NCBI RefSeq assembly: GCF_017833295.1
Contig: NZ_JAFIBW010000001.1
Span: 4,553,501-4,617,500, forward strand
Direction of reading: 5' to 3'
Length of the DNA: 64,000 nucleotides
Source: Methylobacterium sp. PvR107
Lineage (GTDB): Bacteria > Pseudomonadota > Alphaproteobacteria > Rhizobiales > Beijerinckiaceae
Each line of letters opens with the position of its first letter. Position 1 is the stretch's first letter. The notes below the pieces were generated by a model that saw only the letters and a program-made list of their open reading frames with translations, was not told the DNA's origin and made no database searches. The position numbers and the translations under genes were made by a program. Below, one piece after another: positions 18,148 to 28,091 of this stretch.

Positions 18148-19122
18148 TCAGCCGATCCCGTCGAACAGCGCCGACGAGATGTAGCGCTCGGCGAACGAGC
18201 AGGCGACGGTGACGATCCGCTTGCCCTTGAAGTCCGGCCGCTTGGCCAGCTCAAGCGCGGCGGCCACATTGCCGCCGGTCGAGATGCCGCCCGGGATGCC
18301 GTCGAGGCGCGCGAGGGCCCGCGCAGTCTCGAACGCAGTCTGGTTGGAGACCTTCAAGACGCCGTCGAGGATGTCGGTGTGGAGGTTGTCGGGGATAAAT
18401 CCGGCCCCGATGCCCTGGATCTTGTGTGGGCCCGGCTGGCCGCCGGAGATCACCGGCGAATCCTCCGGCTCCACCGCGAAGACCTTCAGGTTCGGCAGGC
18501 GCGGCTTCAGCACCTCGCCGACGCCGGTCACAGTGCCGCCGGTGCCGACCCCCGCCACGAAGGCGTCCAGCTGGCCGCCGGTGTCGCTCCAGATCTCCTC
18601 GGCCGTGGTCTTCCGATGGATCTCTGGGTTCGCCGGGTTCGAAAATTGCTGCGGCATCACGGAGCCCGGGATCTCCTTCAGGAGTTCCTCGGCCTTGGCG
18701 ATCGCTCCCTTCATGCCCTGCGCGCCGGGGGTGAGCGCCAGTTCGGCGCCCAGGAAGGCGAGCATCTTGCGCCGTTCCAGCGACATCGTCTCCGGCATGA
18801 CCAGGATCAAGCGGTAGCCCCGGGCCGCCGCCGTGAAAGCCAGGGCAATGCCGGTATTGCCCGAGGTCGGTTCGACCAGGGTACCGCCGGGCTGGAGCTT
18901 GCCGGACGCCTCGAGCGCATCGATCATGTTGACGCCGATGCGGTCCTTGACGCTGGCGATCGGGTTGAAGAACTCGAGCTTCAGCAGGATCTCGGCCTCG
19001 ACACCGTGTTCCTTCGGAAGGCGGTTCAGGCGGACCAGCGGCGTGTTGCCGATCGTCTCGGTGATCGAGCCGTAAACACGGCCGTGGCCGACCTTCGGCG
19101 GCGCGTTGAGGGTATCGGCCAT
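18148..19122 (-). CDS. cysK: Cysteine synthase A (O-acetylserine sulfhydrylase)
   Basis: A 324-residue PLP enzyme making cysteine from O-acetylserine and sulfide. The PLP lysine is in [11 protein letters not shown], the substrate loop is [13 protein letters not shown], the phosphate-binding glycine loop is [11 protein letters not shown], and [10 protein letters not shown] is near the end. The start at 19122 ([12 protein letters not shown]) follows AGGAGTTCCGCG; upstream in-frame sequence is not family-like. It stands alone, with a divergent TAXI-type gene ~200 bp away. Confidence 0.96.
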   Translation of the reverse strand: MADTLNAPPKVGHGRVYGSITETIGNTPLVRLNRLPKEHGVEAEILLKLEFFNPIASVKDRIGVNMIDALEASGKLQPGGTLVEPTSGNTGIALAFTAAARGYRLILVMPETMSLERRKMLAFLGAELALTPGAQGMKGAIAKAEELLKEIPGSVMPQQFSNPANPEIHRKTTAEEIWSDTGGQLDAFVAGVGTGGTVTGVGEVLKPRLPNLKVFAVEPEDSPVISGGQPGPHKIQGIGAGFIPDNLHTDILDGVLKVSNQTAFETARALARLDGIPGGISTGGNVAAALELAKRPDFKGKRIVTVACSFAERYISSALFDGIG

Positions 19123-19331
19123 CGCGGAACTCCTGATCGTGAAAAAGGGGATGGACAGGAGGGTGCGATATCGCGTTGCTGACGCGGGGGCAATCGGGCT
19201 AAGTCCTGATACCGAAAGTTCTTTCCGCTTTCGCGAGCCAGGAGCGCCGGAGATGGAACGGCTATGCTGAAATTCGCGGTTACGATAGAAGTTCGTTCTC
19301 CAAACTGTTGCCGCGCGCCGGTCCGTGGCCG

Positions 19332-20279
19332 ATGACGCGCGGACGTGCCGGTAGCCAGCGATGCGGGTGCCCGACTCGCCGGGCGGCGATCCTGTCGGTC
19401 TTCGGATTGATGCTGGCCCGCCCCGGACGCGCGGCCGAGGCGCGGGTGGTCCTCGCCACCGCCACGCCCGGGGGCGGCTTTCCCGCCTTCGGTGAGGCGT
19501 TCGCGGCGGCGGTCCACAAAGCCGACGCCACACTGACGATCGAGACGCGGAGCACGGGCGGATCGGCCCAGAATACCGGGCTCCTGCGCGACGGACGTGT
19601 CGATCTGGCCCTTGTGCAGGGCGAGTACGCCTATCCGGCCCTCGCCGCAGCCGATGGCCTCACCATTCTCGCGCCGATGTACCCCACGCCCGGTCTGTTC
19701 GCGGTTCCGGCCGGCAGTCAGATCCGAACCGTCGCCGATCTGCGGGGGCGCGCCGTGGTGCTCGGCACCCACAATTCCGGACTGACGGTCATGGGGCGCA
19801 GCGCGCTCGACGCCTCGGGCCTCGATCCCGCGCGGGACATCCGTCCCATCCTGCTTGATCGGGCCGGGGACGGACCGGCGCTCGTGCGGGAGGGTCAAGC
19901 CGACGCGCTCTGGGGCGGTGGCGTGGACTGGCCGGGATTTCAGGCCCTCGCGCAGGAGCCGGGGGGCGCCCGCTTCTTCGGCCCGTCCGAGGGGGGCATC
20001 GCGCGGCTGGCCCAGCCGGGCGCGGCGATGCGGCGGCTCACGGTGCCCGCGGGCAGCTTTCCCGGGCAAACGGAGCCGATCGAAACCGTTGGTTCGTGGA
20101 GCTTCGTCCTGGCACGGCCGAACCTCGACGACGCGCTGGCCGACCAGATCGTCCGGGCCATCGCCCGCGCCGATCTCGGGGCGACCCAGCCGAAAAACCT
20201 CGTCGGCATCGTTCCAGCAGCCTGGATCAATCCCGCCACCGCCCGCCTTATGACCGAGGCGGGGAACGGCTTGCGCTGA
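19332..20279 (+). CDS. TAXI-family TRAP transporter binding protein
   Basis: About 315 residues. An Arg-rich N-terminus followed by a hydrophobic stretch ([19 protein letters not shown]) is a likely Tat- or Sec-type signal peptide. The mature protein shows TAXI hallmarks: [10 protein letters not shown], then [19 protein letters not shown] and [12 protein letters not shown]. Such proteins capture organic acids for TRAP transporters. No DctQ/DctM membrane genes are next to it, so it is an orphan receptor here. The ATG at 19332 gives the shorter leader; 19308 is possible. Confidence 0.85.
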   Translation: MTRGRAGSQRCGCPTRRAAILSVFGLMLARPGRAAEARVVLATATPGGGFPAFGEAFAAAVHKADATLTIETRSTGGSAQNTGLLRDGRVDLALVQGEYAYPALAAADGLTILAPMYPTPGLFAVPAGSQIRTVADLRGRAVVLGTHNSGLTVMGRSALDASGLDPARDIRPILLDRAGDGPALVREGQADALWGGGVDWPGFQALAQEPGGARFFGPSEGGIARLAQPGAAMRRLTVPAGSFPGQTEPIETVGSWSFVLARPNLDDALADQIVRAIARADLGATQPKNLVGIVPAAWINPATARLMTEAGNGLR

Positions 20280-20291
20280 AGCGCCAATCTC

Positions 20292-20819
20292 TCAGCGGAA
20301 CGACGCCACCCGACGATCGCGCTTCCGCTCCGTGGCGGGCTGATAGGCGATCTCCGCGTGATGGGTGCAGTAGGGCAGCCCGGTGATCGAGCGCGCGCCG
20401 CAAAAGCGGAATTCCGGCGTGGTCGGATCCCCGAGCGGCCAGCGGCACATGGATTCCCGAAGGTCCATGATGGTGACCCGCTGGGAAACGGGAATCGCGA
20501 CGGGCTCCTTGGCGGGTGTCGAGGCGGGAAACTCCGGCGCTGGCCGATGGGACAGGATCGCGACAGGCTCCGGTGCCTGGGTCTCGACCACCGCGATGGC
20601 GGTCTCGATGTCCACGATCTTCGACGGCGTTGCGGCGGCTGGGGCTTCCTCGGAGCCACGGGCGCGGCCGGCCAGACCCAGGCGGTGGACTTTGCCGATC
20701 ACGGCGTTCCGGGTCACACCGCCGAGCTGCGCGGCAATCTTGCTCGCGCTCTGCCCGTCTTCCCAGAGCCGCCGCAGCAGAGCCACGCGATCATCCGTCC
20801 AGCCAAGGCCCGCTTCCAT
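20292..20819 (-). CDS. gcrA: Cell-cycle regulator GcrA
   Basis: A 175-residue GcrA. The N-terminal helix-turn-helix (GWTDDRVALLRRLWEDG, SASKIAAQLG, TRNAVIGKVHRLGL) binds DNA, and the C-terminal part (CRWPLGDPTTPEFRFCGA; GLPYCTHHAEIAY) contacts sigma70 RNA polymerase. In Caulobacter GcrA activates promoters with CcrM-methylated GANTC sites. The ATG at 20819 has GGAGGGGATT just upstream. The middle (residues ~60-115) is a variable linker. It ends 12 bp from the stop of the convergent TAXI gene. Confidence 0.95.
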   Translation of the reverse strand: MEAGLGWTDDRVALLRRLWEDGQSASKIAAQLGGVTRNAVIGKVHRLGLAGRARGSEEAPAAATPSKIVDIETAIAVVETQAPEPVAILSHRPAPEFPASTPAKEPVAIPVSQRVTIMDLRESMCRWPLGDPTTPEFRFCGARSITGLPYCTHHAEIAYQPATERKRDRRVASFR

Positions 20820-21238
20820 AATCCCCTCCGCCCCCTGCGGCCTGCCATGCGCCACACTGGCAATGTGCATCCCGGGTCGATGACCCGCCATCCGGCTGTG
20901 CGAGCCGTGATGCAGACTGTGCGCCGGCGAATTGGCTGCCGCACCGCGTGCGACATCCTGTCTTGTCAGGCCACGGTCGAACCCTAGCGCGGCGTTCGCG
21001 CGCGTTGCAAGGGCGTCACCCTGCCCACCGTTGCCCCTGTCCACCGGCAATGGGCGACGATGGCGAGCCCGCGGATCACGCACGGCCACGCTCGCGCCGC
21101 GATCCGACCCGATCGTGACCGCAGCGCAACAGCGCGGCCGTATCGTGCCTTTGAGCCGGCAAAGGCGGAACGCCCGATACGGCCAAGCTCGTTCTGTATG
21201 GCACAATGGCTCGGGTTTCACGGATTGAGGTCACGACG
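20820..21238. other. Divergent intergenic region (gcrA / patatin gene)
   Basis: 419 bp without a supported gene. Contains the gcrA ribosome binding site at its left edge and must contain both promoters. No clear operator or repeat was seen. Confidence 0.5.
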
Positions 21239-22426
21239 ATGGATTTCCGTCAGACACGCCTGCGCGCGCTGGTCGCGCTCGGGCTGGCGGCTCAGGTCGG
21301 GGCCTGTGGGAGCGTTCCGCGCGGATCCTACACGGCCGATCAGGCCGCCTTCGCCAGCGTGCCCGGCATCCCGGGCGCGCGCGTCTACGCCGACGCCTCG
21401 GTCGAAACGATCGCGGAACTCGCGGCCAACCCGCAGCGGCGCTCCTCCGGCTTCACCTATCTCGCGCTCTCGGGCGGCGGCGGCGACGGCGCGTACGGGG
21501 CGGGCGTGCTGAACGGCTGGACCGCCTCCGGGAAGCGGCCGGAATTCACCCTGGTCTCGGGCGTTTCGACCGGCGCACTGATCGCGCCGTTCGCGTTCCT
21601 GGGCGCGGCCTACGACCCGTACCTGACCGAATTCTACACCAGCGGGGTCGCCGGCGAGCTCGTGGCCTCGCCCAACCTCGCCAACGTGCTGTTCGGCTCG
21701 GGCCTGTTCGGCGACGGCCGCCTGCGCAGCCTGATCGACCGCTACGTGACGTCCGACCTGATCCGGGCGGTCGCGGAGGAGCACGCCAAGGGCCGGCGCC
21801 TGCTCGTGGTGACGACCAATCTCGACTCGCAGCGGGCTGTCATCTGGAACATGGGCGCCATCGCGGCGAGCGGCGTGCCCAATGCCCGCGAGCTGTTCCG
21901 CGACGTGCTGGCCGCCTCGGCCAGCATCCCGGCGGTGTTCCCGCCGCAATTCATCGACGTCTCGGCCGGAGATGCCCGCTTCCAGGAGATGCACGTCGAC
22001 GGTTCGGTGGTGACCCCGGTCTTCACGCTGCCGCAGTCGCTGCTGCTGCGCGATGGCCGCATCCGCACCGGAGGCAAGGCCGAAATCTACGTGGTGATCA
22101 ACGGCCGCCTGGAGCCAGATTTCGAGGTCACGAAGGACAACACGCTCTCGATCGTCGAGCGCTCCTTCACCACGGCGAGCCGGGCGCGCTCGCGGGCGAC
22201 GCTCACGGCGACCTACGCTCTGGCGCGCAGCAACGGCATCGGCTTCAACCTGACCTACATTGACGAGAACGGACCGAAGGCGTCGGCCGCCAAGGGCTTC
22301 GACACCGCCTACATGCGAGCCCTCTACGAGGCGGGGTTGGAGAAGGGCCGGAGCGGCACCTTGTGGCAGCATACGGTGCCGGCAGCCCCGATCGTCAAAG
22401 CCACGGCGAGCGCGCTCGGGAACTGA
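21239..22426 (+). CDS. Patatin-like phospholipase, lipoprotein
   Basis: A 395-residue protein. The N-terminus (MDFRQTRLRALVALGLAAQVGAC) is a lipoprotein signal with the lipobox VGAC. The patatin domain shows the oxyanion loop SGGGGDGAYGAG, the nucleophile motif GVSTG, and the catalytic Asp in HVDGSVV. It probably hydrolyses acyl lipids at the periplasmic side of a membrane. The start at 21239 follows ATTGAGGTCACGACG; an earlier in-frame ATG at 21206 would weaken the signal. A strong hairpin follows. Confidence 0.9.
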   Translation: MDFRQTRLRALVALGLAAQVGACGSVPRGSYTADQAAFASVPGIPGARVYADASVETIAELAANPQRRSSGFTYLALSGGGGDGAYGAGVLNGWTASGKRPEFTLVSGVSTGALIAPFAFLGAAYDPYLTEFYTSGVAGELVASPNLANVLFGSGLFGDGRLRSLIDRYVTSDLIRAVAEEHAKGRRLLVVTTNLDSQRAVIWNMGAIAASGVPNARELFRDVLAASASIPAVFPPQFIDVSAGDARFQEMHVDGSVVTPVFTLPQSLLLRDGRIRTGGKAEIYVVINGRLEPDFEVTKDNTLSIVERSFTTASRARSRATLTATYALARSNGIGFNLTYIDENGPKASAAKGFDTAYMRALYEAGLEKGRSGTLWQHTVPAAPIVKATASALGN

Positions 22427-22441
22427 CCCTGCGGATCGCGT

Positions 22442-22467
22442 GCCGCGCGCCCGCCCGGGCGCGCGGC
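22442..22467. terminator. Strong bidirectional hairpin
   Basis: Perfect 12-bp inverted repeat GCCGCGCGCCCG / CGGGCGCGCGGC around two bases, between the patatin stop (22426) and the stop of the small minus-strand gene (22479). No T-run. Confidence 0.6.
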
Positions 22468-22478
22468 GACGGACTGGG

Positions 22479-22607
22479 TTACTTGCCCAGGATCTTCGTG
22501 ACGAGGCGTCCGATCGGCGTCGCCGTGCTGGCGTTCCGGTCGTCGCGATCGATGGGGCGGTTCTCGTTGCCGAGGAGCTTGGTGACGAGACGTCCGATCA
22601 GGTTCAT
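22479..22607 (-). CDS. 42-residue peptide with a duplicated IGRLVTK-LG motif
   Basis: A short frame reading MNLIGRLVTKLLGNENRPID at the start and PIGRLVTKILGK at the end. The same 9-10 residue amphipathic unit (IGRLVTKxLG) occurs at both ends, joined by a polar linker of ~20 residues. A strong ribosome binding site (CCGGAGGGCCGACCC) stands before the ATG at 22607, which makes translation likely despite its size. The two helices are cationic and amphipathic, suiting membrane surface binding or a coil. No family recognised. Confidence 0.65.
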   Translation of the reverse strand: MNLIGRLVTKLLGNENRPIDRDDRNASTATPIGRLVTKILGK

Positions 22608-22704
22608 GGGTCGGCCCTCCGGTTTCGCGCCAGAACGGCGCAGCTTTCGATTCAACGGGTGACCCGCCGGCCGCGTTCCACCGGCGACCGTACCAACGCA
22701 GGCC

Positions 22705-24117
22705 TCAGATCTGCATCAGGCGAATGTTGTTGGTGTTGCCGGCGGTGTGGAACGGGATGCCGGCGGTGACCACGATGATATCGTTCGGTTTCGCGAAACC
22801 TTCGTCCTGCGCGTGATGGCGGGCCTTCGTGGTCATCTCCTCATAAGAGTCGACATCCTCCGTCAGAACGCTGTGCGCGCCCCAGAGGAGGCTCAATCGG
22901 CGCGAGGTGGCGACGTTCGGTGTCAAGGCCAGGATCGCGGCGGCCGGGCGCTTGCGCGCGACCCGCGCCGCTGTCGTTCCGCTCGCCGTGTAGGCGACGA
23001 TCGCGGCCGCATGCACGGCCTCCGCGAGATCCGCCGTGGCGGTCGCAACGGCATGGGGCGGGGTCTCCTCCTCGCCCGGCTCGGATGCGGCCACGATCGA
23101 GTGGTAGAGCTTGTGGCCCTCCACGCTCCGGATGATCCGGTCCATCATCGACACGGCCTCTATCGGATAGCGGCCGGTGGCCGATTCCGCCGACAGCATC
23201 ACCGCATCCGCGCCGTCGTAGATGGCGGTGGCGACGTCGGAGGCCTCGGCCCGGGTCGGCGCCGGCGCGCTGACCATGGAGTCCAGCATCTGGGTGGCGA
23301 CGACCACGGGCTTCACCGCGAGCCTGCAGGCGCGGATCAGCTCCTTCTGCCGGCCCGGGACATCCTCGTGCGGGATCTCGACACCGAGATCGCCGCGGGC
23401 GACCATCACGGCATCCGAGAGGCGGATGATGTCGTCGATCCGCTCAAGCGCCTGCGGCTTCTCGATCTTCGACATGATGCCGGCGCGGTCGCCGATGATT
23501 CCCCGTGCCTCGATGACGTCCGAGGGTTTCTGGACGAAGGACAGGGCGACCCAGTCGACACCCAGATCGAGCCCGAAGGCGAGGTCGGCCCGGTCCTTCT
23601 CGGTGAGCGGCGACAGGTCCAGCAGCGTGCCCGGCAGGTTCACGCCCTTGCGGTTCGAGATCGGCCCGCCGGTGATGACCTCGGCGGTGATGGCGGTCCG
23701 ATCCGGTCCGGTCACCCGCACGCGCACCCGCCCGTCATCGATGAGCAATTCCTGGCCCGGCACCACCGCGTCGAATATCTCGGGGTGGCGCAGCGGGATC
23801 GACTGCTTGTCGCCCTCGGCGCCTTCCAGGACGAAGCGGACCATCTCGCCGGCGTCGAGATCCAGGCGGCCGCCCTGCAGCGTGCCGATCCGGATCTTCG
23901 GACCCTGGAGGTCCTGCAGGATGCCGATCGGCCGGCCGACCTGCTTCTCGAGGGCTCGGATCGCGGCATGGACCCGGGCGTGATCCTCCTGCACGCCGTG
24001 GCTGAAGTTGAGCCGGAAGGTGTCGACCCCGGCGAGGAACAGGGCGTGCAACCGGTCCGGCGATGAGCTGGCAGGACCTACGGTGGCGACGATCTTGGCG
24101 TGACGGTGACGGCGCAT
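22705..24117 (-). CDS. pyk: Pyruvate kinase
   Basis: A 470-residue pyruvate kinase converting phosphoenolpyruvate and ADP to pyruvate and ATP. N-terminal KIVATVGPASSS, substrate-binding RLNFSHG, the active-site lysine region IMSKIEKPQAL, the metal motif ARGDLGVEIP and the phosphate-binding VATQMLDSMV are all present. Start MRRHRHAKIV at 24117. It stands alone; the upstream neighbour on the same strand is ~140 bp away. Confidence 0.96.
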   Translation of the reverse strand: MRRHRHAKIVATVGPASSSPDRLHALFLAGVDTFRLNFSHGVQEDHARVHAAIRALEKQVGRPIGILQDLQGPKIRIGTLQGGRLDLDAGEMVRFVLEGAEGDKQSIPLRHPEIFDAVVPGQELLIDDGRVRVRVTGPDRTAITAEVITGGPISNRKGVNLPGTLLDLSPLTEKDRADLAFGLDLGVDWVALSFVQKPSDVIEARGIIGDRAGIMSKIEKPQALERIDDIIRLSDAVMVARGDLGVEIPHEDVPGRQKELIRACRLAVKPVVVATQMLDSMVSAPAPTRAEASDVATAIYDGADAVMLSAESATGRYPIEAVSMMDRIIRSVEGHKLYHSIVAASEPGEEETPPHAVATATADLAEAVHAAAIVAYTASGTTAARVARKRPAAAILALTPNVATSRRLSLLWGAHSVLTEDVDSYEEMTTKARHHAQDEGFAKPNDIIVVTAGIPFHTAGNTNNIRLMQI

Positions 24118-24260
24118 GCGGTCTCGGGCTCCTGAGGCTGCCTCGGGGATGTCGCGCCGGCCGAGCGGTCGCGCCGACGCCGCTCACATCGGTAATCGAC
24201 GGCGCTGCGGCGAGGGGCGGGGCAAGCGTTTTTCGCGCAAGAACGCAACCGGTCGCGCGC

Positions 24261-24755
24261 TCATCGTGCCGTTTCTCGGGCGATTCCAGCAAGCCCGGCA
24301 TCGAAGACACCGGTGATGTCGGCGACGGCCTCCGCATCGCTCATGCCATCCGCGTCGAAGGTCGCGCTCCAGATCACCGTCGCGCCCGTCCCGTTCGGCC
24401 GAACCGCCAGCGTCGCGTTGTAGGCGCGTACCGGCAATGGGCCTTGGATGAAGCTGTAGCTGTAGCTCATACCGGGCTCGTCCCGGGCGGTCTCGACCTC
24501 GACGATCGTGCCCTGGCCACCCTTCACGACGAGGCCGCGGATCTGGGCACGGATGCCGTCATCGTCGTCGTCGTTCGACAGGACGCAGCGCTGCACCTGC
24601 GGGTGCCAGAGCTGAATGGCGCAGAAATCCCCGATGAGCGCCCAGACCGCATCCGGCCGCACCGGGATATCGCGGCTTCGGGACACTTCCAGGGCATGGA
24701 CGGGTTCGGCGACAAGGAGCGTCGCGCCGAGGACCGCGCAGGCAAAGCGCTTCAC
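24261..24755 (-). CDS. Secreted SRPBCC (START-like) protein
   Basis: A 164-residue protein with a signal peptide (MKRFACAVLGATLLVAEPVHA). The rest fits a polyketide-cyclase/START-like cup: IPVRPDAVWALIGDFCAIQLWHP at the start, GTIVEVETARDEPG, and the typical final strand and helix (ATVIWSATFDADGMSDAEA). Such domains bind small hydrophobic ligands; this one would do so in the periplasm. No partner gene is obvious. Confidence 0.85.
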   Translation of the reverse strand: MKRFACAVLGATLLVAEPVHALEVSRSRDIPVRPDAVWALIGDFCAIQLWHPQVQRCVLSNDDDDDGIRAQIRGLVVKGGQGTIVEVETARDEPGMSYSYSFIQGPLPVRAYNATLAVRPNGTGATVIWSATFDADGMSDAEAVADITGVFDAGLAGIARETAR

Positions 24756-24895
24756 GGTTTCCCTCTCCGTCGGGCCACACCGGTCCGATGTAGGGCGCCG
24801 CGCGTGTCCGTCGCGGGGCAGGCTGGCGCCTGGAAGTCGCTCGGCCTTGGCGGCTATGCTGGCAGACAGACAAGACTTGGGCCACCGGAGACCTC

Positions 24896-26173
24896 ATGGA
24901 TCACGGCAACGCGCTGATCCGACACGCGAAGCGGCGCGGCTCGGTCCGCATCGCGGTCTTCGCCTGCATGCTCGTGCCGGCTCTCGCCGTCGCGGAGACG
25001 GGTCCGCCTCCGCCTGCCGCACTGCCACCTTTCGAGTCGTGCCGCACCGATCTGATTACCTGGGCGACGGCGCGGGCGGTGCCGCAGAGCCTCGCGGAGG
25101 CGCAGCTCGCCAACCTCACACCCGATCCGGACGTCCTCGCCGCGACCGGAAGCCAGGGCGAATTCGTCAGGCCGATCTGGGATTACATCGAAGCCAGCGT
25201 GACGCCGGCCCGGATCGAGGCCGGCCAGCGCAAGCTCGCCGAGCATGCCGACACCCTGGCGGCCATCGAGGCGAAGTACGGCGTCGACCGCCATATCCTC
25301 GTGGCCTTCTGGGGCGTCGAATCGAGCTACGGGGCCGTGCTCGACAATCCGGCGGTCGTGAAGTCCGTGATCCGGTCCCTCGCCACGCTCGGGTGCGGCG
25401 ATCCCGTCCGCGCTCCGTACTGGCGCGACGAGCTCGCGGCCGCGCTTCAGATCCTGGCCTGGAACCAGGCGCCCCTGGACCGGATGCCGGGCGGGCTCAC
25501 CGGATCCTGGGCCGGCGCCATGGGCCACACCCAGTTCATGCCCTCCGTCTACCAGCGTGACGCGGTCGATTTCGACGGCGACGGCAAGCGCGACATCTGG
25601 ACGTCGGTGCCCGATGCCCTGGCGTCCACGGCGAATTACCTCCGGGTCCACGGCTGGAAACCCGGAGACGGCTGGGGCACCGAGGCGGTGCTGCCTGAAC
25701 GCTTCGACGCTGCGCTCGCCGACGAGACCACCGCCCGCAGCTTCGCGGCGTGGCGGGCGCTGGGCGTGACGCCGGCCCGCGACCGGCCGGTGCCGGACGA
25801 CGCCCAGGCGACGCTGATCCTGCCCGCGGGGATCCGTGGCCCGGCCTTCCTGATCCAGCCGAACTTCGCGGTGATCCTACGCTACAACACCGCCCTGTCC
25901 TACGCGCTGACGGTGGCACTTCTGTCGGACCGCCTTCGCGGCGATCCGGCGCTCACCCGCGACTGGCCGCGGGGCGACCGGGCCCTCACCGCGGACGAGC
26001 GCCGCCACCTCCAGACCCGCTTGGTCGAGCGCGGCTTCGCCACCGGCGGCGTCGACGGCAAGATCGGCCCGAAGACCCGGGCGGCGCTGCGCGCCTTCCA
26101 GGGCTCGGTCGGCCTGCCGCCGGACGGCTATGCCGACGCGCCGCTGCTCGACCGGATCCGCGCGGCGCCCTGA
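24896..26173 (+). CDS. Lytic murein transglycosylase, MltB type with peptidoglycan-binding domain
   Basis: A 425-residue protein. Signal-like N-terminus (VRIAVFACMLVPALAVAE), then an SLT_2 transglycosylase domain (~45-340) with the catalytic Glu in FWGVESSYG and the conserved WAGAMGHTQFMPS and FDGDGKRDIW; C-terminal peptidoglycan-binding domain (~350-425: LVERGFATGGVDGKIGPKTR). It cleaves the MurNAc-GlcNAc bond in the periplasm. The start at 24896 has an Arg-rich N-region. It stands alone, divergent from the START-like gene. Confidence 0.92.
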   Translation: MDHGNALIRHAKRRGSVRIAVFACMLVPALAVAETGPPPPAALPPFESCRTDLITWATARAVPQSLAEAQLANLTPDPDVLAATGSQGEFVRPIWDYIEASVTPARIEAGQRKLAEHADTLAAIEAKYGVDRHILVAFWGVESSYGAVLDNPAVVKSVIRSLATLGCGDPVRAPYWRDELAAALQILAWNQAPLDRMPGGLTGSWAGAMGHTQFMPSVYQRDAVDFDGDGKRDIWTSVPDALASTANYLRVHGWKPGDGWGTEAVLPERFDAALADETTARSFAAWRALGVTPARDRPVPDDAQATLILPAGIRGPAFLIQPNFAVILRYNTALSYALTVALLSDRLRGDPALTRDWPRGDRALTADERRHLQTRLVERGFATGGVDGKIGPKTRAALRAFQGSVGLPPDGYADAPLLDRIRAAP

Positions 26174-26178
26174 GCCGG

Positions 26179-26967
26179 TCAGGCGAGGAAGGCCGGCTCA
26201 TCCCGGGCGAGGACGCGCTTGACGCTCTCCAGATGCAGGCGTGCGCTCTCGGCGCGCCCGGCCGCCTCCTGGGCCGCCACGTGCCGGACGATCGCCTCGG
26301 GCACGACCTTGACGGCGCGCCCGGTACTCATGGCGAGGATCTGGGCCTGCGCGGCCCGCTCCAGGTAGTAGAGGTCGTCCCAGGCCTCCGCGATGGTCTC
26401 GCCGAGCACCATCACGCCGTGGTTCTTCAGGAACACCACGTCCGCCTCGCCGGCGCTCATGGCGATCCGCTGGCCCTCGGACGAGTCCAGCGCCAGCCCG
26501 TTGTAATCCTCGTCCACCGCGATGCGGCCGTAGAAGCGCAGGGCCGTCTGGCCGGCCCACATCAGCGGCTCGCCCTCGAGCATGGCGAGTGCCGTGGCGT
26601 AGGGCATGTGCGTGTGGAAGGCTGCCCGGGCGCGCGGCTTCAGCCGGTGCAGCTCGGCATGGATGTGGAAGGCGGTCGCCTCCGGCTGGCCATCCCCGTC
26701 GACGACGTTGCCGTGGAAGTCGCACAGCAGAAGGCTCGACGCGGTCACCTCCGCGAAGGCGAGGCCGTAGGGGTTGACCAGGAACAGGTCGGGCCGCTCC
26801 GGCAGCACGGCCGAGAAATGGTTGCAGATGCCTTCCTCAAGGCCGTTGCGCGCGGCCCAGCGCAGGCACGCGGCGAGGTCGATGCGGGCGCGGCGCACGC
26901 TGTCGGCGTTCAGGGGCTCGTTGCTGCGCGCGGGCGGCGCATCCGATGCGGTGACGGCGTGAGCCAT
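26179..26967 (-). CDS. Class II aldolase/adducin-family protein
   Basis: A 262-residue protein. Zinc ligands typical of the fold are seen in AFHTHMPYA and FLKNHGVMV; GICNHFSAVLP and LFLVNPYGLAF match the N-terminal half of the family. Members act on sugar phosphates or hydroxy acids, and some lack aldolase activity, so the substrate is open. Its stop lies 5 bp from the transglycosylase stop. It is downstream of the pxp operon on the same strand by ~107 bp. Confidence 0.88.
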   Translation of the reverse strand: MAHAVTASDAPPARSNEPLNADSVRRARIDLAACLRWAARNGLEEGICNHFSAVLPERPDLFLVNPYGLAFAEVTASSLLLCDFHGNVVDGDGQPEATAFHIHAELHRLKPRARAAFHTHMPYATALAMLEGEPLMWAGQTALRFYGRIAVDEDYNGLALDSSEGQRIAMSAGEADVVFLKNHGVMVLGETIAEAWDDLYYLERAAQAQILAMSTGRAVKVVPEAIVRHVAAQEAAGRAESARLHLESVKRVLARDEPAFLA

Positions 26968-27074
26968 GCGTGACGACCTTCCTGCTCTCTCGGAACTGCG
27001 GCCGGCGAGGCGGCCGGCGCGGTCTCTTACGCGTCCGCGCGCGGCGGAGCACGCGGTGCGCGGCTCTTTCGCGT

Positions 27075-28091
27075 TCAGGGACGTCCGTCGGTGACGCCGC
27101 CGACGAGGTTCAGCCCCAGCAGGAAGTCGGACGCGAAATCGGTCCGCACCACCGGCTCCCGGCGCACCGGTTCGGCGAGGATGTCGCGCTCGGCCCGCCG
27201 CGCCGCCACCGCCTCGGCCACCGAGACGCGCCGGAACGACAGCCGGGCCCCGCCGCGGATCTGCGCGAGGCGCCCGAGATCGGGGCCGATGACCGTGGCG
27301 ATCTTCGGATAGCCGCCCGTCGATTGGCGGTCGGCCATCAGGATGATCGGCAGGCCGTTGCCGGGCACCTGGATCGCCCCCATGGCGATGCCGTCGGAGA
27401 CGATGTCGTGACCCTTGGCGTGAATCAGGGGCGTGCCGTCCAGGAAGCAGGCCATGCGGTCGCCCCGCGGCGAGACCGTCCAGGGGCCGGCCAGGAAGGC
27501 CTCGATCTGGTCGGGGGCGAAGTAATCGTCCTGCGGTCCGAGCACGACCCGGATCTCCCGCGGATCCCGGTCGAGCCAGGGCGTCACCAGCCGCTGGGGC
27601 GCCCCGTCGCCCGGTCCGGGTTCGCGGATCGGCAGCCGGTCGCCGGCGGCCAGGGCGCGGCCGTCGAGACCGCCGAGGCCCGAGCGCGTATGGGTCGCCA
27701 CCGAGCCGAGGATTGGCGCCACGTCGAGGCGGCCGCTCACCGCCAGATAGCCCCAGGCGCCCGCGTCGCCCGCCCGGACGACGAGCCTCTGTCCGGGTTC
27801 GAGGGTCAGCGCGACGGCGTCGGGAAGCGCCGTGCCGTCCAGCGTGACCCGGAAGCCGGGGACGATCAGCGCCAGCCCGAGGGCACCGTCCGCGGCGGTG
27901 ACGGCCAGGCCGCCGGTCGAGATCTCGATCGCGGCGGCGTCCAGGGGATTGCCCGCGGCCCGGTTGGCGGTGGCGTAGATCAGCGGATCCATCGGCCCTG
28001 CGGCCGTGATCCCGTAGCGCAGGTAGCCGTGCCGGCCGCCATCCTGCAGCGTGATCCCGGGCCCGGCGGCCTCGACGACGAGGGCAGCCAT
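27075..28091 (-). CDS. pxpC: 5-oxoprolinase subunit PxpC (biotin-dependent carboxylase-like)
   Basis: A 338-residue PxpC. The N-terminus LVVEAAGPGITLQDGGRHGY is diagnostic, followed by GPMDPLIYATANRAAGN and GNGLPIILMADRQSTGGYPK. With PxpA and PxpB it opens 5-oxoproline to glutamate using ATP. The start ATG shares one base with the pxpB stop (TGATG at 28093-28089). Last gene of the pxpABC operon. Confidence 0.93.
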   Translation of the reverse strand: MAALVVEAAGPGITLQDGGRHGYLRYGITAAGPMDPLIYATANRAAGNPLDAAAIEISTGGLAVTAADGALGLALIVPGFRVTLDGTALPDAVALTLEPGQRLVVRAGDAGAWGYLAVSGRLDVAPILGSVATHTRSGLGGLDGRALAAGDRLPIREPGPGDGAPQRLVTPWLDRDPREIRVVLGPQDDYFAPDQIEAFLAGPWTVSPRGDRMACFLDGTPLIHAKGHDIVSDGIAMGAIQVPGNGLPIILMADRQSTGGYPKIATVIGPDLGRLAQIRGGARLSFRRVSVAEAVAARRAERDILAEPVRREPVVRTDFASDFLLGLNLVGGVTDGRP

